A DNA stretch of 64,000 bases, from NCBI RefSeq assembly GCF_004193775.1, contig NC_041010.1:992001-1056000 (forward strand). Direction: 5' to 3'. Position numbers and translations under genes: made by a program. The notes beneath the pieces are model-generated. The model did not search any database and was not told where the DNA came from. It saw only the letters and a program-made list of their open reading frames with translations. Below are positions 48,600 through 59,870 of the stretch, in pieces (the stretch's first letter is position 1; each line of letters begins with the position of its first letter). The stretch comes from Glycine soja (Eukaryota; Streptophyta; Magnoliopsida; Fabales; Fabaceae).

Positions 48600-49695
48600 G
48601 TAAATATTCAATTTGTAAGACATTGATACTTGAATACCTAGAAGATGGAAAAATAAATTTTGAATTTTAAAAAAGTGCAACAAATTTATTTTATTATTTT
48701 TTTCTCTATTAACTCAAACAACTAATCATATGTGGTATTGTTGGACCTAATTGTCATCCTAATTTTTGTCATGTGTTGTCGACGGAAAGATTATATTGTT
48801 ATCAAAATTTCGATTAACTAATATGTAAATTTGGAGAATAGAGATATTTTTTTTATCTTTTTCTTCCTTTTCCTTTGTTCTCCCCCTTTCCTTATTTGTT
48901 GCATCTTCATCCTCTCCACCTCTATCGCACCTCCCCACTCTCCATCACTAGTGTGTCTTAGTCTCTCACCGCAAACCTAACACTAATCCCACATGATTTC
49001 ATTAGTTCCCCCTTTTCTCCCCTTAAAACCATGCAACGATAGATTCATCAGGAGGTCGTCACTGTGAAGGACACAGAAAGTCATGAGTTTTGTAATTTAT
49101 TTTAACCATGATGTTTAAGCTGCAAAAGAATGGATTTGCATGAGGGAGAGATGAGATTGAATCAAAAGGAGAAAAAAGAGAATGAGAAAAAGGGACTTCA
49201 TGGTTCGACTATTTCCTTGTTTGTTTGTGGGGTTAGAGAGGTTCCTAACAAGATGATTTTGTTCATGGTTGTTTGTTGTTTGCAATGGAGGTTTTTTGTT
49301 ACTGTTTATAGAGATAGTGATTTGTTGTTATTGGGGAGTTTTGGGATGACTCCAGTGGTGATTGATGGATCTACGGTGGTTTTCACCTTTTAATGAAGGA
49401 GATTTGTAAAGACATGATCAACGATGGTGGTGGCAACCTATGGTGACGATGTTGATGTCAATTTAGTCTATTAAAATTTTGGCAATTTAGTCCCTCAGCA
49501 TCAATAATACAAAGTGAAATTTAAGATGACAAATAAGTCCATCAATGTTACTAGGATTAGCTGTTTGAGTTAATGAAAAAAATTGACCATAAAACAAATT
49601 TGCTGTCCCTTTTTGAAAATTCAAAAATAATTTTTTTTCTATCTTTTAAAGACTCAATTGTTAGTGTCTTACAAATTCAAGACAAAATTAAGTTT
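48600..49695. mobile_element. Long-TIR element (~1.1 kb), MULE-like, with GC-richer core
   Basis: The left arm (48601 to about 48770) and the reverse complement of the right arm (about 49517 to 49692) align over about 170 bases at roughly 75 percent identity by eye. Anchors include AATTTGTAAGACA, TTTTGAATTTT, CAAATTT and ATTAACTCAAACA. The 740-base core is less AT-rich, begins with a CT-rich tract (48850-48920), and contains an ATG-started frame of 87 codons at 49130-49393 of unknown identity. Long arms plus a compositionally different core are typical of Mutator-like elements that carry host fragments, but no 9-base target duplication was confirmed. It lies 450 bases upstream of the Nudix start codon. 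Confidence 0.6.
49130..49393 (+). CDS. Small hypothetical frame inside the long-TIR element
   Basis: An 87-residue frame from ATG to TAA that starts MDLHEGEMRLNQKEKK, with a Lys/Glu-rich first 25 residues and then a hydrophobic stretch (MILFMVVCCLQWRFFVTV) at about residues 42-59. I know no family with this pattern. No splice-linked neighbours or promoter are evident, so it may be chance or part of a captured fragment. Confidence 0.15.
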   Translation: MDLHEGEMRLNQKEKKENEKKGLHGSTISLFVCGVREVPNKMILFMVVCCLQWRFFVTVYRDSDLLLLGSFGMTPVVIDGSTVVFTF

Positions 49696-49876
49696 ATAAC
49701 TAAAATCCTTAATATATGTGGTAATGATCCTATCTCAATGGCTATAAGATACTATATTCGAACCCCATATATATCTATATATTATGACTAAAAAATAATT
49801 ATAATTATAAATAAATTATTGACTTCTAAATATATTTATTTTTATTTAAACTTTAATATGTTGGACTCTTGAATTG

Positions 49877-49881
<5 letters not shown>

Positions 49882-49933
<52 letters not shown>
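49882..49933. repeat. (TA)26 microsatellite
   Basis: About 52 bases of pure alternating TA just outside the long-TIR element. Confidence 0.95.
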
Positions 49934-49936
<3 letters not shown>

Positions 49937-50335
49937 TAAATGTTCATTAAACGTTTTCGTTAAGTATTGATAAAACTTTTTTACAGTAACAGTCAAGTTT
50001 TTGGTGCGATTGAGATTGATAGCATGAATCAAGTGACACCATTTTGTGATATTGGTAACAGGAATCAAATGACAACATAGTATTTAAACAAATTATTGAC
50101 ATGTAAATCATTCTTATTTTTGCGGAGAATTTGTGATGCGAAATTCTCATATTCCCACTTTTTATATTGTCTTGTAATGATGTTGAGTTAGGAGTTCAAT
50201 AAGTTATTAGAATAAGATAGTGCAAATGTTCGAGTCAATTTTTTTTCCTTTTATCTTAACATGAGTGATTGGGTTAAAAATATTTGGAGAAACAGTCTTA
50301 ACAAATTAATAATTTTAATTTTCATATAAAAAAAT

Positions 50336-50490
50336 GATAAGTATGAAAATGATGTTGATAACAATGATATTGATAAGAATGATGACGATATTAACAATAA
50401 TGATAATAGTAACAACAATGACAATAATACTAATAATTATGGTTATGATACTGATGAAAATAATGGTAATGACGATAATATCTTTTACCA
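50336..50490 (+). repeat. Degenerate GAT/AAT triplet tract
   Basis: About 150 bases made almost entirely of GAT, AAT, GAC, AAC and ATT triplets in one register, which would read as Asn/Asp if translated. No start, stop or splice context supports coding. Likely a decayed trinucleotide repeat. Confidence 0.6.
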
Positions 50491-51650
50491 AATAGTTTTT
50501 AGAGTAGTAAAAAGGAACTCCAAATGAGAGGCTAATTTTTTATTTATTTTTAAGTGTCAAAAGTAAAAAAAAAAAAATACATCATATTTTTACATACATA
50601 AAATTTGAAATTCAATTCAAGAATGCAATACAAAGACCTTAATTTTTTTAATGTAGAAAAAAACCATAATGAATCATGCTATTATCTCCTTTTCATTCTA
50701 GAATCTCACTATCAAAACTCTAAACTAAATATTTGGTTAATTTAAATTAACTGCCATGAAGTGACAATATTATTTTAAATGAAAAACTAAATTTTAACTA
50801 ATGTGACACTGTTAGTGAATAATCTTGTTCATTAAATATATAATCACAAGTTTAAGTTTTTATCCATGCAAATGAAAAAATATATGTTAAAAAATATTAA
50901 TTTTTTAAATGAATCTTAGAAAGGATTAATCTTTAATTTTTTGTTCATGAATATCCTGACTCACATTAAAAAAAACCAAATTTTAAATGAGTTACACCCA
51001 TGCAAACACAAAAAAAAAATAGCAACATAAAAGATTATTTTTAAAAAAATCAAAATATTACACTTAGGAGACATTTGGTAGGATAAACTTTTTTAGTTTC
51101 TCAAGAATTTTAACTTGGAAAGCTTAGTTTCTCACATTTAATATACATTTTTTATGAAATATATTTTTGAGAAACTATGATTCTTATAAATCGTTTTAAA
51201 CCTACATTCTCATAAAAACATTTATGTAGAGATTAGTGAAAATCATACTTTCCAAAATTTAATTTTTGTTTTATCATGGTAAAATCATCGTATTACTTTT
51301 ATTAAATTATTTAATATAATAAATAATTAAAATTATTAATATAAATATTACATAACTCTTTGATTTTTTAAAAAAATATTTAATGATTCTCAATAATTAA
51401 TTAAACAAATTTTCCTTATTATCGGTAAATATAATTCTAAAAAATCATGATTCTCATGGATAAAAATTCTCTCCTTACTTTTTTTTTACAAAGATGCATT
51501 TTGGGCAATGTAAGAAAACAACATTACACTAACCTAAAATGTGTAATAATACAATACTGCAATCATAAAAAAATAAATAAAAATACAATCCTGCATTTTG
51601 GGCACATTTACCTACGGGGTAACGCAGTAGTCATTTTACTTACCAACCAG
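50491..51650. other. Intergenic spacer upstream of the trihelix gene
   Basis: AT-rich, with poly-A and poly-T runs and no coding support. The last 100 bases before 51745 become CT-rich, as in a plant leader; no TATA box is obvious. Confidence 0.4.
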
Positions 51651-51744
51651 TAACCACCCCATTCCCCTCCATTTTTCACCTCTCCCCAAAACCCTCGCGC
51701 CGCATTTTTATTTTTCTCTTTCATTATTTTTTTACCATTTTTTT

Positions 51745-53634
51745 ATGGACCTCTTCGCCGGCGACCACTTCCCTGTCCCCGACCACGTCGCTCCGTTCCC
51801 CGATTCCGGCGACCTCGTCTTCGCCGCCGACCTCCTCTCCCACCGCCCCAACCCCCAGAAGCTCCGCCCTATCAGGTCCGTCCCCGCCGCCCCCATTGCC
51901 CACCCTCCTCCGCCCCCTCTCTCGCACGATCCGATTCCCTCCGGGTCGGGTCACGCCCCATGCCACGAATCCAGGTCAGTCCATTTCTTTTCTACCATAC
52001 CCTCCTTTTTTTTTATCTAATTAGTTATTTATTATTAAAAAGTTTGTTCTTTTTTTTCTCTCACTCCCGTTAATTTTTAATTGAATTTGAATTTGTAATT
52101 GTATGGCTTTATCTTTTATCTTTATGTATTTATTTACCTTGTCTTTGCGGAATGGGGGCGGAACAACCAATAAAGTTGTATCCTTTTTGGTTAAATAGAA
52201 AGAAAAAAAAAGATTGTGATTTGTGGTGGTGATTAGGCGTTAAGGACGATTTTTGTGCTTAGAATATGTTGCAGTGCAGGACAATTGTTGCCCATTTGAT
52301 GCTTCTCATTATGATAGGCTTTATATGTGAGAGAGAGAGCCCACAACTGGGTACTACTTTGCATCATCCTTTTCTGATTCGAGAATGCTTTGGTTTACGG
52401 TATTGTGTTTGTGTTGGTTAAAAAACAAATCGTACGATGTTTTATTATTTTAATAGTTGGGCAACTGGCATGTTTTAGTTGCACACAAGTGTTTGTAGCA
52501 TATAGAATGTTCTGTCATCTGTGTCACAATTGTGAAAGAGAAACAAACCTTGGGGGTAAAGTCTTGTGGAATGGAACCATTTTCACAATGATTCAGCAAC
52601 CCAACTACTGTAAAAGAATTAATTACAATTTATTTACAAATAGGAGTTGAGTACAGTGAAAGAAATTAATCTATTAGAATGTGACAAATCAAGGCTCAAA
52701 TCTTTACTGAAAGAGGTGTCACATTTAGGATCTAATTGTGTTTCGAACAAGATTGTCTCTAACACAAATTTGGGACCCAAATAGTTTATCATGACAGTTT
52801 TAATATGGGTTTGGGCTGTTCTTTTGATTAGTTCTTCCTTGTTTCAGCTCGTCTTTAGATGCTGAGGATGAAGACGATGACGACAATTCATCAGCAAGTA
52901 CGGAAGGACATGGCCCTATAAAGAAGAGGAGAAAGACGGTGAGGAAGCTCGAAGATTTTTTGAAGGATTTGATGGCGAAGGTGATGGAAAAGCAAGAGCA
53001 GATGCACGAACAGTTATTGGAAATCATAGAAAATAAGGAAAGGGAAAGGATAAAGAGAGAAGAAGCTTGGAAGAACGAGGAGATGGAGAGAATCAGAAAA
53101 GATGAAGAGGCTAGAGCCCAAGTAAATTCTCGAAATTTGGCCCTCATATCCTTCATTCAGAACCTGTTGGGCCATGAAATTCAAATCCCCCAACAACCAG
53201 TAGAACCATGCAGCAAAAGAGAAGAGGATGAAGTTGAGGTGAGTGCTAGAAAGGATTTGAACAATGATCCAAGTGACAATAATAGATGGCCTGATGTTGA
53301 AGTGCAGGCACTGATCACTGTGAGAACTTCATTGGAGCACAAGTTTCGTTTCATGGGATCAAAAGGGTCAATATGGGAGGAGATATCTGAAGCAATGAAT
53401 GGCATGGGGTACAACCGCTCTTCAAAGAAGTGTAAGGAGAAGTGGGAAAACATTAACAAGTACTATAAAAGGACAATAGGGAGTGGCAAGAAAAGGCGTC
53501 AAAACAGTAAAACTTGCCCTTACTTTGATGAGTTGGACATTTTGTATAGAAATGGTCTTCTAAGTATTGGAAATGCCTTGAGCAATACCAGCGATGTTCC
53601 CCAGATTGAAGTAAAGGAGTTGACTGAAACTTGA
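51745..53634 (+). CDS. Trihelix transcription factor, GT-2 clade, single C-terminal trihelix
   Basis: Two exons (51745-51974 and 52848-53634) joined in phase 2 encode 338 residues. The first about 75 residues are Pro/His/Asp-rich with no domain, where two-domain GT-2 proteins have their first trihelix. An acidic Asp/Glu run (about 82-90) is followed by a basic cluster KKRRK (nuclear signal) and a long Lys/Glu/Arg coiled coil (about 110-170, the central helix of GT-2 proteins). The C-terminal trihelix (about 222-292) shows the three expected tryptophans in NNRWPDVEV, GSIWEEI and KEKWENINKYYK. Such factors bind GT elements and control organ shape, trichomes or stress responses. The loss of the N-terminal trihelix puts it with the small group of GT-2 relatives (such as Arabidopsis At5g47660, from memory). 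Exon 1 is much more GC-rich than exon 2. Confidence 0.92.
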
Positions 53635-53699
53635 ATATTAGTAATTGATAGTCATAGATACAGCTTATGTAAAAGTTCCTTCGTTTCAGCATTTATTTA

Positions 53700-54785
53700 G
53701 CCATTCTTCCTTTCAATTTTCTCACTGATGACTTTAGTGTACAATACCATCCTCTAACTCTGCATTTAAAATTTTAAATATTAAGTTCATTGGGTTGATA
53801 TATATAATTTTTTGGTTGGGGTGGCTTATGTCAACGGACAGGTATCTTTTTACGTGCGTTTGGTGGTAGTGTTAAGTTGGAATTGGAGTTTCAAAGCAGA
53901 ACAAATCGACATACTTTTTACTATCAACAAAGGATTTTTACATACTTTTATTCTTAACTTTTGTTGCGTAAGTTATTAAAGTAAAATTCTAATTTTGATT
54001 TCTTTCAAAACAGTACAAAAAAAGATATAAAGTACCGTCCTGTAAAAAAAAACATAAAGTACCGTATTTATGTTTTGTCCTAACATAAAGGTTCAGCAAT
54101 TCTAATTGAAAAGAAGAGAATTTCCATTCCGTGAAACATTTTTATAAGTAGTTTGTGTTTAACGGGGCCTTTGAAAAAGTTCATAGGGAACTTAATTATG
54201 CTTATCATAAAATGTATAAATTGTAAGGTGAAGCTAAGTTTAACGTGATAAATTCTTGTTCATCTCATAAGTTTTTTTTTAATCCAATTGTGTGTCATAT
54301 TATAGTTTTGAAAAATGAACTTTATCAATTTATCCAAATGTGTCATATTATAATAAAAAAATTGATTGAAAATCACTAATTTTTGTCTTACTTTTAATTA
54401 AAAATAGACAATCATTAAATGAACCTACTAAAAATGATGATTTTTAATTAATTTTCACTAATCAGAAAGAGAATGTGTTAGAGAGAATGTGTCAACATTT
54501 CTCTTGTTTGCAAAATATAATTTTTATTTAATATCTTTATTTAATTTTTTTATTTCAATTTAATCCTTTATCCTATTTTTTTCAATTGTAACATTTTCCA
54601 CTAAATGAAATCTTCTTGCATGTCATTGACGCCTTTAATTAAGTCTTAACTGACAATTAAACATTAAAATATGTAGTCACTTTTAGCCAGCAGAGGGTTA
54701 AATTTCCTTTTTCTTTAACTAGTGTTATTAATCGACAGAGGCAATTGCCTACATCACTTAAAAACTTTAGAATTGAGCATGCATG
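53700..54785. other. Intergenic, no gene supported
   Basis: Includes the 3' UTR of the trihelix gene, followed by AT-rich sequence without coding frames or identified repeats. Confidence 0.4.
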
Positions 54786-54890
54786 GATTTGAGCAATTAT
54801 GTGATAAGTGACCTCCCGAAAAGGTTCTAAGGAAGCTTGTGAGTAAACAAAATACGTTAAAAATCTTATGTTGATTTGTGGAGATAATAT
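54786..54890. repeat. Diverged direct repeat, copy 1
   Basis: Shares ordered blocks with 55274-55380 on the same strand: GATAAGTGA, GGAAGC, GTGAG, CTAAAA-like and GAGATA. The two are about 490 bases apart. Together with the primer-binding-like motif at 54923 this may be a decayed LTR or a local duplication. Confidence 0.4.
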
Positions 54891-54922
54891 AATTAAACTT
54901 GAAAGCAGTAGAACGATACACA

Positions 54923-54937
54923 TGGTATCAAAACATG
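54923..54937 (+). other. tRNA-Met primer-binding-site-like motif
   Basis: TGGTATCAAAACATG follows a CA dinucleotide, as at the boundary between a 5' LTR and the primer-binding site of copia-type elements. The usual plant site starts TGGTATCAGAGC. Similarity is partial and no gag or pol frame follows, so this is at most a remnant. Confidence 0.3.
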
Positions 54938-55273
54938 ACCTCTCTCCTAATAAAGTGTGGTTCAAAAACAAACCAAGCAGAAGTAGTGGACATGTAATAT
55001 CCTAGGCATAAATGAGGGTGAGAAGTGATCACTAGTGCAAAAGAGATGAGACACTAACAAAAAGTGACTCATGAAAGGCTTCTAGCGTGAGAGACAAATG
55101 AATGAATCAAATACATATTGAAATGAGAGGGATTCAAAGGATATGTAACTATGAGACTGTATAGTTGATGACGACGGAAAAAAAATTAATTAGTATTATG
55201 CATATCAATAAAAATACATCTTTTTTTTTTATAATCTATTACTTAAGAATTAATTTCGCAATTAGGAGTATTT

Positions 55274-55380
55274 GACTTGAAATGATTGTGGGATAAGTGA
55301 TCTTGTGAGATGTTTATCAGGAAGCACGTGAGAGAAATGTCAAAACATGCTAAAAAGTTTCACATTTTGTTGAGATACTA
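55274..55380. repeat. Diverged direct repeat, copy 2
   Basis: Partner of the repeat at 54786-54890. It starts GACTTGAAATGATTGTGG and includes GGGATAAGTGAT and GAAGCACGTGAGAG. Confidence 0.4.
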
Positions 55381-55639
55381 GTTGGTCCTCAAAGTCGACA
55401 TTACATTGAGAAATCCAAATTGTTTTCTAAAACATTTCTCACCAAATGAAAAAATTATACAATAAAGTTGCATCACTACACAAGCAAATACAATTTTTAA
55501 CATGAAAATGAAAATGAAAAATGAGGATTTGTGATGGCGTCAATAAAGAAATATATATGCAATAAAAATATAACAATGAAAAAAATGTAATGCCTTCCAA
55601 AACCATATATTAGAAACATAATAAGTCAAATAATATAGG

Positions 55640-56180
55640 TATGTACAATGTAAGTGAGACCACAATTGAAGATTCCACATGAGTCAAGCGACGTAGAAAA
55701 CAATAAAGTACAATCTAGATCTGGCGTCAAAGTTTTCAAGGATTCCACATCTAAATTTGATGCTATTTCACCTCACCACAACTTCCCATTTCCCATTTCA
55801 TCGAACACTTTGCAACACTTGTCAAGCAAGCCTTCTAAGCCTAAGAACGTTTCCAATGAACTCCTTGAACACCAGTGCAAAGTAGTTTAGGGTTAGCTTG
55901 TTGTTGAAAGGGTTCATTGTACTTTCCTTTCTCCGCCGTCACCAACATGTTTGTGGGGATAACTTGTTCTTTGGACTTCGCCAAACATGCTTGGAATTGG
56001 AGTCGGGGGACGTGTCAAGAAGAGTTGGCAAAGGGTGTTGATTCGGGTGACAAGTATAAAGGGAGCTGAAGGGTTGGTTATTGAGCGAGAGAGAGTGAAA
56101 CAAATAATGGATGAGAGTGGGTGGGGAAGTAAGTGTTGTGGATATATAAAAGGGAATGAAGTTATAAAAATATGAGGCCT
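55640..56180 (+). other. GC-richer block with small unidentified frames
   Basis: Between the direct repeats and a CACTA-type terminus lies a stretch of exon-like composition with two short plus-strand frames (55654-55890 and 55987-56175). Neither resembles a known protein. It could be cargo of the flanking element or a gene fragment. Confidence 0.25.
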
Positions 56181-56209
56181 TTGTGAATTTGCGAAAGGGT
56201 TTTTTCATG

Positions 56210-56410
56210 GATATAAGTTTAATTGCTCTAAAATGTACTTACATTGATCGAAATTGGAGTCGATGTGAAATTACTTTTTACATAAGTTAAATTTATATCC
56301 GATGTATTTTTTTTCTATTTATAAAAGTATCACTGCAACTTATTTAATTAACATCGATTTTCACATAGTCTTTTAAAATGACGTTATAGGATATAATTTT
56401 TCCACTAGTG
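56210..56410 (-). mobile_element. CACTA-type terminus with subterminal repeats
   Basis: The right border reads TTTTTCCACTAGTG, the inverse of CACTAGTGGAAAAA, a good CACTA-superfamily end. Inside it lie ACATCGATTTT- and ACATTGATCG-type motifs in both orientations, like those of the element at 34331-35966. A possible partner end, CACTAGTGCAAAAG, lies at 55030-55043 (12 of 14 positions agree). However, the flanking triplets (GAT and TAG) differ and no subterminal motifs follow it, so pairing is uncertain. Confidence 0.5.
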
Positions 56411-57707
56411 TAGGTAGAATTCAATCGGCTTAGGTTCAATAACAACCCTTAACCACTAAAATGATGAATTTCTTTTGTATATGTTTGAAAAAAAAAATAT
56501 AAGATATGTAAATTGAATGGACAACAAAATTGTACATATATTTTTTGAGGGAAAAATATTGTACATATATTTATTATTACTTAGTAAGTACTTTATGGAG
56601 TCCAATTTGCATAATTAAAATTCACAATTGCAATACTCGAGTACCCTTCCAAAATACCTAAGCTCTTTAAAGAAAATTAGGTCGTACCTTTTAATTAATG
56701 ATAGTTAAATTATTTATAAAAAATCATATAAATTGGTTGATGGAAAAGGTATCTTTTGTGTTATGCTATTAACCAATAAAATCATGTATGAACAGCTATA
56801 TATTACTATTTAAAAATGAAAAGCAAACTTAATTGCTTCAGTCAAAAAGAAACTTCATTGCCGAGATATGTAAACTAATCTCTTTTTTTTTATTATTATT
56901 ATTGAATATGTAAACTAATCTTCACGTGTTATGATATGACAAATCTATGTGACATCATATTTCAGTTCTTAATTATAGTGACATCTATGCGAATCTTTTT
57001 GTTTTTTATAAAACATTATGATATATTTTTATGGTTTGGTGACAAGTAAAAATTTGAATAGTCACATATAAAATGTCATTTCGAATTTTCAATATAGTAG
57101 AAAATTAATTATTTTGGCTCTTAAAAATTATTTTTTGTTTTAGTTATCTTGTATACATATTAAATAATTTTTTATTGATAGTATATTTGAAGAAATTTTA
57201 GAATATGAAATCAATTTTATTTTTTTATCTGAATCCTAATAATTATGAATTTTAAAAGAGGATGAATTGCAAAATATTGCACTATCATTGAAGTAATTTT
57301 AATTTTCTAGTAAACATTAATTTGATATTAATGGTCTTATTTTTATTTCTTCTAAGAGTTGAAGGTGCTAAAAGAGCGCTAACAAAATCAATTAATTCCG
57401 TGTTAAAAGTATTAAACTAGAGTAGAAGTTTGATTCTTTTACAATATATTTATATAATATTAAAACAATTATTCTCATTGTAAGAAATATTGGCTCTTCG
57501 AAATTAATTTTTTTTAGATTCTATTTAATATCAACCATATTACAAGATAATGATTGAATAAATTACTATGGAGTGGAACATTAAATTATAATATAAATAA
57601 TTATAGTAAGATAATTTTATATTTATTATGTTATTTTTATTTAAAATATTTCAAAATTTAATTTCTTAATTTTAGATTTTAGTATATTTTATGTTACATT
57701 TATTTTA

Positions 57708-57767
57708 ATGACATTAGCAACAGAATATGCGACTATAATGACATTAGCAATAGAATATGCGATCCCA
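57708..57767. repeat. Tandem duplication, two 30-base units
   Basis: ATGACATTAGCAACAGAATA and its continuation recur exactly 30 bases later with only a few differences (CAACAG versus CAATAG). Confidence 0.8.
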
Positions 57768-58159
57768 ACTTATATTTACTGACTAAACTTGTTGGTCTCA
57801 AATCTTACATCTCCCTAGCGACCACTATTATCTATATGATTTTTAGCACAAAAAAATCAACATTTAGTAAAAATGTTATTATTAAAACCTTTTAGCATGT
57901 CATCAAATATGAATTAATATACTGTTCTGACTTTTGATCAAATGTTATATATAATATAAAGATATTAACAATATTTTTATTAAGTGTTAGATAGAAAAAT
58001 ATTGTTAAAGATTAAATATATAATAATATATCGAATTGTTCAATTACAAAGCATTATATTATAATCGTTTTGTTTTAATAATATTTTATCCACGGAATTA
58101 GTGACCGAAGCTTGGTTTAAACTTTTGCAAATTCCATGTCTATTATGCTAAGTTTCGTT

Positions 58160-58252
58160 ATTACAAAAACTGGTCTCTAAATCTGTCTCTATTTGCAACT
58201 GATATTTTATGGTCACAGATTCTGTCACTAAATCCAGTTTTTTTTTTTGTAA
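58160..58252. mobile_element. Small foldback MITE, ~93 bp
   Basis: The left end ATTACAAAAACTGG and the right end CCAGTTTTTTTTTTGTAAT are inverted copies. Pairing continues through CTCTAAATCTGTCTC against its counterpart near 58215-58235. The size and symmetry fit a MITE. The outer borders abut TA-rich DNA, so the target duplication cannot be read. Confidence 0.55.
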
Positions 58253-59117
58253 TGTAATTAATATACCTTGTATCTATGTTTCTTATAATTATGAGACTAA
58301 TGTATCTATTTATTTCTAAGACAAAGAACTAGATAGAGTATTTAATTTAAATTCAAACATAATACATTTTGAAGAAAAGCTGTGACATTCAGCAATTTTA
58401 AAATATATTTTGCTGGAGAAAATTAATGAGTAAACGAACGAGCTAGAGTTTTTTTTTTTTTTTTTGGTCTAGAAAATTTCTTAATTATGACGAAATTATA
58501 ATACTTATACATTAACAGGAAAAAAAAAAAATACATGAACATAGAAATCCAGGCTAGCTATCAGAAGCCTATGTTATGAATGAGCTAACGCAGCCTGTTG
58601 CAAGACTCCAAACTCCAATTAATTTGTGCATAAACTAGGAGATTAATCATTTAAAAAAAAAACTAGGAGATTAATAGCATGAATCGCTTAATAATTTTTT
58701 AATCTGTGCCCAATCACAAGCCTAGGTTTTTTGTCTTGCTTGTGTGATTTCAAGCTGTCGTAAGTGGATGTCATGGAAAGCAAGAACTGGCCAATCAGAC
58801 ATCTACTTGCTTAAAAAAGTAACATCTACTTGCTTTTATTAATTTAGTGAAGCTATTATAATTAACATCTTCTCAGTCCTATGCATATTCAATCTTTATA
58901 TGTCAATTTGATATTGTGAAAAAAAAGACCACTAACTGTACGCGTTTGGTGCAACAGTGATTCCATTACGGATCATATGATCCCTCGTGTTGCCCAGCCA
59001 GGGTGCCAGCTTGTGAAAGCATCTCAATTATAATCCCATAGGTTCACGGGTTTTCTTAAGTAGTATTATTTAAAATTTAAACAAAGTCACCAAACAAAAA
59101 CTTCAAAATTAGTTACC

Positions 59118-59124
59118 TATAAAA
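59118..59124 (+). promoter_or_regulatory. TATA box of the eight-cysteine protein gene
   Basis: TATAAAA is followed by a C-rich start region, 118 bases upstream of the start codon at 59236. Position and sequence are those of a strong plant core promoter. Confidence 0.6.
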
Positions 59125-59235
59125 CCCCCCTTACACTTCCCCAACTTTCATCACTCGTAATTAATTAGCATTTCACACACTAATTAAGCATCATATCCCA
59201 AACCCTAATCGTTGTGATATTCCTAGTTGTGTGAA

Positions 59236-59622
59236 ATGGCTTCCAAGGGCACAGTTGCATCCACTTATGTTGCTCTATTCCTATGTCTCAACATGCTTTC
59301 CTACACTATGGTGAGCTCCACCTACAATATCCCTGTAATCCCTGATCCATCAGTGCCTTATCAAAAGGGTACCTGCCCTATAGATGCACTTAAGTTGGGT
59401 GTGTGTGCCAATGTGTTGAACTTGGTCAATGTTAAATTAGGGTCACCACCAACCCTCCCATGCTGCAACCTAATTAAAGGTCTTGCTGATCTTGAAGTTG
59501 CTGCATGCCTTTGCACTGCCCTAAAGGCTAACGTCCTTGGCATCAACCTCAACGTCCCAATCTCCTTGAGCGTAATTCTCAACAACTGTGGAAGGAATAA
59601 CGCTGGCTTCCAGTGCCCTTAA
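59236..59622 (+). CDS. Secreted eight-cysteine-motif protein (14 kDa proline-rich DC2.15 / lipid-transfer-like)
   Basis: A single exon of 128 residues. Residues 1 to about 28 ([20 protein letters not shown] onward) form a signal peptide. A short Pro-containing stretch follows, then the hydrophobic-seed/LTP fold with all eight cysteines: C47, C57, C76-C77, C91-C93, C118 and C127, in the C-C-CC-CxC-C-C order. [17 protein letters not shown] and [20 protein letters not shown] are hallmarks of the DC2.15/EARLI1-like family. The proline-rich linker is almost absent, so it is a short member. Such proteins sit in the cell wall and are linked to cold, defence and cell-extension responses. The start at 59236 is the first ATG of the transcript and has a good context. 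These genes often form tandem arrays; only this copy is in the window. Confidence 0.95.
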   Translation: MASKGTVASTYVALFLCLNMLSYTMVSSTYNIPVIPDPSVPYQKGTCPIDALKLGVCANVLNLVNVKLGSPPTLPCCNLIKGLADLEVAACLCTALKANVLGINLNVPISLSVILNNCGRNNAGFQCP

Positions 59623-59864
59623 ATTTTTCATTGCTACATATCCACATAGCCCACATGTTGTTGGTCTTTTTCATGCATATTTTGTATCTCTTTATGGTTA
59701 ATTTTCTTTTTACATCAATTCATGTTGTGTTGCATGTATTATTATTTTTTGGCGTTTGCCATCCTAATTTCTCACTCTTTCAAGATTGTTCTACTATTGG
59801 AAACGGAGGGTTACTCATCATCCTCGTCAGCATCTTTGATTTCATGTGTAGGAGCTGTTGTACC

Positions 59865-59870
59865 AATAAA
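59865..59870 (+). terminator. Poly(A) signal of the eight-cysteine protein gene
   Basis: AATAAA about 245 bases past the stop codon, at the end of a 3' UTR-like stretch. Confidence 0.55.

Larger units (their letters stand above)
56411..59110. other. Intergenic, AT-rich, no gene supported
   Basis: About 2.7 kb without coding frames. Contains a 30-base tandem duplication and a small MITE listed separately. The last 150 bases hold the promoter of the eight-cysteine protein gene. Confidence 0.45.

Noticed and set aside
49735..49770. tRNA-like B-box (GGTTCGAAT on the minus strand)
   Set aside because: No A box at the right distance and no cloverleaf could be drawn. It is more likely part of a SINE-like or random sequence.
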